DNA of 64,000 nt from Gemmatimonadaceae bacterium (GTDB taxonomy: Bacteria > Gemmatimonadota > Gemmatimonadetes > Gemmatimonadales > Gemmatimonadaceae). The first letter of the stretch is position 1. Each line of letters starts with the position of its first letter. The notes under the pieces were generated by a model. That model was not told the DNA's origin, did no database searches, and saw only the letters and a program-made list of their open reading frames with translations. A program made the position numbers and the translations under genes. Where the stretch lies: NCBI GenBank assembly GCA_036504815.1, contig DASXUN010000028.1, forward strand, positions 1 to 64,000, in the 5' to 3' direction. Shown here piece by piece: positions 61,645-64,000 of the stretch.

Positions 61645-62376
61645 TCAGCGCAGGTGCCGTCCGCCGTCCACGAAGAGCACGTGTCCCGTGACGTACGGAG
61701 CGGTCGCGAGGTAGACGACCGCCTGCGCCACGTCGTCCGGCGTCCCGAGCCGCCGCAGCGGCGTGGACTCCTCGAACCGGCGGCGCGCCGCCTCGGGCCA
61801 CCCCTCCGGCGGCAGCACCGCGCCGGGCGCCACCGCGTTCACCCGCACGAGCGGCGCGAGCTGGACGGCGAGTTGCCGGGTGATCGTCTCGAGCGCGCCC
61901 TTGCTGGCGGCGTGCGGCACGAGCATCGGCCACGACTCGTGCGCGAGGTGGTCGGCGATGTTCACGATCGCGCCGCCGCGATTTCCCATCGCGCGCGCCG
62001 CCGCGAGCGACAGGAAGAACGGCGCGCGCGTGTTGACGGCGAACGTCTCGTCCCAGTCCGCCGGCGTCACCGCGTCGAGCGCGAGGCGCCGCATGATGGC
62101 CGCCGAATTCACGAGCAGATCGAGGGCGCCGAATCGCTCGACGACCTCGCCGATGAGCCGGGCCGGCGCGTCGGCCGCCTGGAGGTCGGCCGCGAATGTC
62201 GACGTCTCCGCGCCCAGCCCGCGCAACGCCGACGCGGTGCGCCGCGCGCCCTCGGCCGATGCGTGGTGATGCACCGCCACCTGCATCCCCTCGGCGCCGA
62301 GCGCCAGCGCGATGGCCTGCCCGACGCGCTGGCCCGCACCCGTTACGAGCGCCACACCGCCCCGGAGCGCCGTCAT
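61645..62376 (-). CDS. Pteridine-reductase-like SDR with His in place of the catalytic Tyr
   Basis: A short-chain dehydrogenase of 243 residues. TGAGQRVGQAIA at the N-terminus and Asp142 after IVNIA resemble FolM and pteridine reductase (arginine in the TGxxxR turn, aspartate where most SDRs have serine). The catalytic YxxxK position reads HAASK (His155, Lys159), so the usual tyrosine is histidine. The rest, including RVNAVAPGAVLPPEGWP, is intact. It may reduce a pterin or quinonoid substrate by an altered mechanism, or be inactive. The ATG at 62376 overlaps the PHP gene. Confidence 0.85.
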   Translation of the reverse strand: MTALRGGVALVTGAGQRVGQAIALALGAEGMQVAVHHHASAEGARRTASALRGLGAETSTFAADLQAADAPARLIGEVVERFGALDLLVNSAAIMRRLALDAVTPADWDETFAVNTRAPFFLSLAAARAMGNRGGAIVNIADHLAHESWPMLVPHAASKGALETITRQLAVQLAPLVRVNAVAPGAVLPPEGWPEAARRRFEESTPLRRLGTPDDVAQAVVYLATAPYVTGHVLFVDGGRHLR

Positions 62377-63248
62377 TCTTCGCGCACCGGCACCGCGCGA
62401 CGGCGCATCGCCAGCCGCTCCTCGTGGCGCTCCAGCCATTCGGACGGCACCTGCACCGCGCCGAGCATCCGCGGCCCCGCCGTCGCGCCGTGCCAGTCGG
62501 AGCCGCCGCTCGGCACGAGGTGGAAGAACTCGACGAGGGCGCCGATGCGCGACACGTCAGACGCATTGTGGCCGGGGTGGCGCACCTCGGCACCGTCGAT
62601 GCCGGCGGCGACCATCCGCTCGAACTTCGAGCGCCGTCCCTCATCCCCGGGGTGCGCCCAGACCGCGAGCCCCCCGGCCCGATGAATGACATTGACGCCG
62701 TCCGCGACTTCGAGCCGCGGCTTCTCGACGTAGGCCGGACGTCCCGCGCCCAGCCACTTGTCGAAGGCCTCACGCAGGTCGGTCACCCATCCGCCGGCCA
62801 CCATCGCGCGCGCCACGTGCGGACGCCCCACCGCCCCCCCCGCCGCCTCGGCGAGCACGGCCTCGAGCGTGAGCGGGACGCCCAGCGTGTTGAGCGTGTC
62901 GACCATCGCCGCGGCGCGCGCGGCGCGTCCCTCGCGGAAGCGACCCAGCGCATCGGCAATCGCGCCGACATCGGCCAGGTGCAGGCCGAGCAGGTGGACC
63001 TCGTCCTTGCCATCCATCACGCTCAGTTCCACGCCCGGCACGACGCGGACGCCGAGCGGTTCGGCGGCCGCGACCGCCTCGGCGACACCGTCCACGGTGT
63101 CATGGTCGGTGAGCGCGACGACGGTCAGTCCCGCCCGCGCCGCCGTCTCGACGAACAGCGTCGGCGATGCGACGCCGTCGGAGGCGGTGCTGTGCGCGTG
63201 CAGGTCGATGCGCACGGCTGCTCCCGTCGTGGCCGCCGGCGACGTCAC
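62373..63248 (-). CDS. PHP-domain phosphatase (YciV/RNase AM-like)
   Basis: The 291-residue product has the metal-binding motifs IDLHAHSTASDG (His17, His19), ALTDHDTV, PGVELSV, AHPGD and GGSDWHG of PHP nucleoside 3',5'-bisphosphate phosphatases such as YciV. It probably cleaves small phosphorylated nucleotides or RNA 5' ends. Start is GTG at 63248. Confidence 0.9.
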   Translation of the reverse strand: MTSPAATTGAAVRIDLHAHSTASDGVASPTLFVETAARAGLTVVALTDHDTVDGVAEAVAAAEPLGVRVVPGVELSVMDGKDEVHLLGLHLADVGAIADALGRFREGRAARAAAMVDTLNTLGVPLTLEAVLAEAAGGAVGRPHVARAMVAGGWVTDLREAFDKWLGAGRPAYVEKPRLEVADGVNVIHRAGGLAVWAHPGDEGRRSKFERMVAAGIDGAEVRHPGHNASDVSRIGALVEFFHLVPSGGSDWHGATAGPRMLGAVQVPSEWLERHEERLAMRRRAVPVREE

Positions 63249-63276
63249 AGGCCCAGCCCTCGCGCTTGTGGCCTGG

Positions 63277-63540
63277 TCATGCGGTCAGTTCCACCTGCTC
63301 GTAGATGCGGCTGGGATCCACCATGGGCTCCGGCGCCGCGGCGTGCGCGCGCTTCAACGCGTCGGCATCGCGCGCCTCGGTGAACTCGATGAAGGCGCCC
63401 GGCAGCGCGGCCTCCTCGAAGACCCAGAACTGGCACCCCGCATTCACGTAGTGCGTCTCGCGGAGCCGGGCGCGCTCGAAGAACCTGGCGCGGTCGCCGG
63501 GCGGCACGACGGTGCGTTGCATGCTCAGCGCACGAGGCAT
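63277..63540 (-). CDS. Small protein of unknown function (about 87 residues)
   Basis: The product has a folded-looking core (YVNAGCQFWVFEEAALPGAF, IEFTEARDADALKRAHAA, PSRIYEQVELTA) with a conserved look but no family I can name; similar short proteins seem to resemble small ferredoxin-like or dimeric alpha/beta barrels. The ATG at 63540 gives 87 residues and the internal ATG at 63522 gives 81. It lies 28 bases upstream of the PHP gene. Confidence 0.7.
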   Translation of the reverse strand: MPRALSMQRTVVPPGDRARFFERARLRETHYVNAGCQFWVFEEAALPGAFIEFTEARDADALKRAHAAAPEPMVDPSRIYEQVELTA

Positions 63541-63634
63541 TGGGGAGCGGGGGCGAGGGTGAACCGACCGGCGCCGGACGGCGCCGCACTGCCTGCCGAG
63601 CCGGCGCGACGGTGCAACCGCCGCGCCGCCACGG

Positions 63635-64000
63635 TCAGAATCCCTGATTTGGTATGGTCTCCAACGTCTTCCGCAAATCGGCCATGAAGCGGTCGGCGTC
63701 GGCGCCATCCACCACCTTGTGGTCGAAGGAATACGAGAAATAGGCGCAGGTGCGAATGGCGATCGTGTCCTCGCCGTCGGGGCCGGTGACCACCTTCGGC
63801 CGCTTCTCGATGGCGCCGATCCCGAGGATCGCGGTCGTCCCGACGGGAATGATCGGGGTGCCGAAGATCGAGCCAAACGTGCCGTAGTTGCTGATCGTGA
63901 ACGTCGCGTCCTGCACCTCGGCGGGGTTCAGCCGCTTGGTGCGGGCGCGGAGCGCGAGATCGTTGGAGGCCTTCGACAGTCCGGACAGCGAGAGGTCCTC
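63635..64000 (-). CDS. 2-oxoacid dehydrogenase E2 acyltransferase, C-terminal part (cut by window edge)
   Basis: The visible 121 residues continue past the right edge of the window. They include FTISNYGTFGSIFGTPII, LGIGAIEKRP and the catalytic DHKVVDGADA (His and Asp of the DHxxxDG motif) of dihydrolipoamide acyltransferases. The lipoyl and E1/E3-binding domains are outside the window, so the acyl type (pyruvate, 2-oxoglutarate, branched-chain) is unknown. Between this and the next gene (63541-63634) lie two CGGCGCCG words that could fold. Confidence 0.92.
   Translation of the reverse strand, partial: EDLSLSGLSKASNDLALRARTKRLNPAEVQDATFTISNYGTFGSIFGTPIIPVGTTAILGIGAIEKRPKVVTGPDGEDTIAIRTCAYFSYSFDHKVVDGADADRFMADLRKTLETIPNQGF

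Overview
This 64 kb window is GC-rich chromosomal DNA of a diderm (outer-membrane) bacterium. The complete Tol-Pal cassette, LptD, BamD, TatC, many lipobox proteins, a SARP-type AAA regulator and heavy GTG start usage fit Gemmatimonadota best. That placement rests on overall gene style; no 16S rRNA gene is present, so it is moderately confident. All protein genes recognised lie on the minus strand. The only plus-strand gene is a tRNA-Leu(CAG). The window looks like core and housekeeping chromosome: no insertion sequence, prophage, integrase or CRISPR array was found.

Layout in window order (transcription runs right to left). 0.1-5.9 kb: histidine utilisation (hutI, hutU, hutH) with a radical SAM gene between hutI and hutU. 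5.9-14.2 kb: lptD, tatC, cpoB, pal, tolB, a TolA/TonB-like gene, tolR, tolQ, joined by overlapping start and stop codons and running directly into hutH-hutU. 14.4-22.2 kb: a sugar epimerase, a LysM protein, a lipoprotein, ssb, rimI-tsaB-tsaE (tRNA t6A and ribosomal acetylation), uvrB and a small membrane protein. 22.4-36.6 kb: the (p)ppGpp enzyme Rel, a large surface lipoprotein, a membrane-anchored SARP/AAA regulator, radC, a DUF4384-like protein, secA, nadD and bamD. 36.6-48.5 kb: nucleotide-sugar genes: uxs and ugd (UDP-xylose, UDP-glucuronate), wbpA-wbpE-wbpB-wbpD (UDP-2,3-diacetamido-2,3-dideoxyglucuronate), carB, then rmd and gmd (GDP-rhamnose). 48.7-52.1 kb: rpmB and the alpha operon (rplQ, rpoA, rpsD, rpsK, rpsM, rpmJ). 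52.3-57.2 kb: a possible 43-residue ORF, pyrF, pyrD, a TPR lipoprotein, a cell-wall amidase and smpB. 57.3-64 kb: tRNA-Leu, an Rrf2 regulator, envelope proteins, a metallo-beta-lactamase-fold hydrolase, trxB, a pteridine-reductase-like SDR, a PHP phosphatase, a small protein and the 3' end of a 2-oxoacid dehydrogenase E2 gene.

The most unusual content is intergenic. Four kinds of simple or palindromic DNA recur: (1) 6-7 bp period repeats rich in GATT, mostly directly upstream of start codons; (2) heptad repeats of GATGGCR/GACGGGA type, also directly upstream of start codons and in two genes translated as the N-terminus; (3) an exact 10 bp period repeat, TACGACAGAR, at two loci in opposite orientation plus a decayed third copy; (4) imperfect palindromes of about 140-160 bp a few bases after stop codons. 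I do not recognise these by name, and they are the best candidate for something undescribed here.
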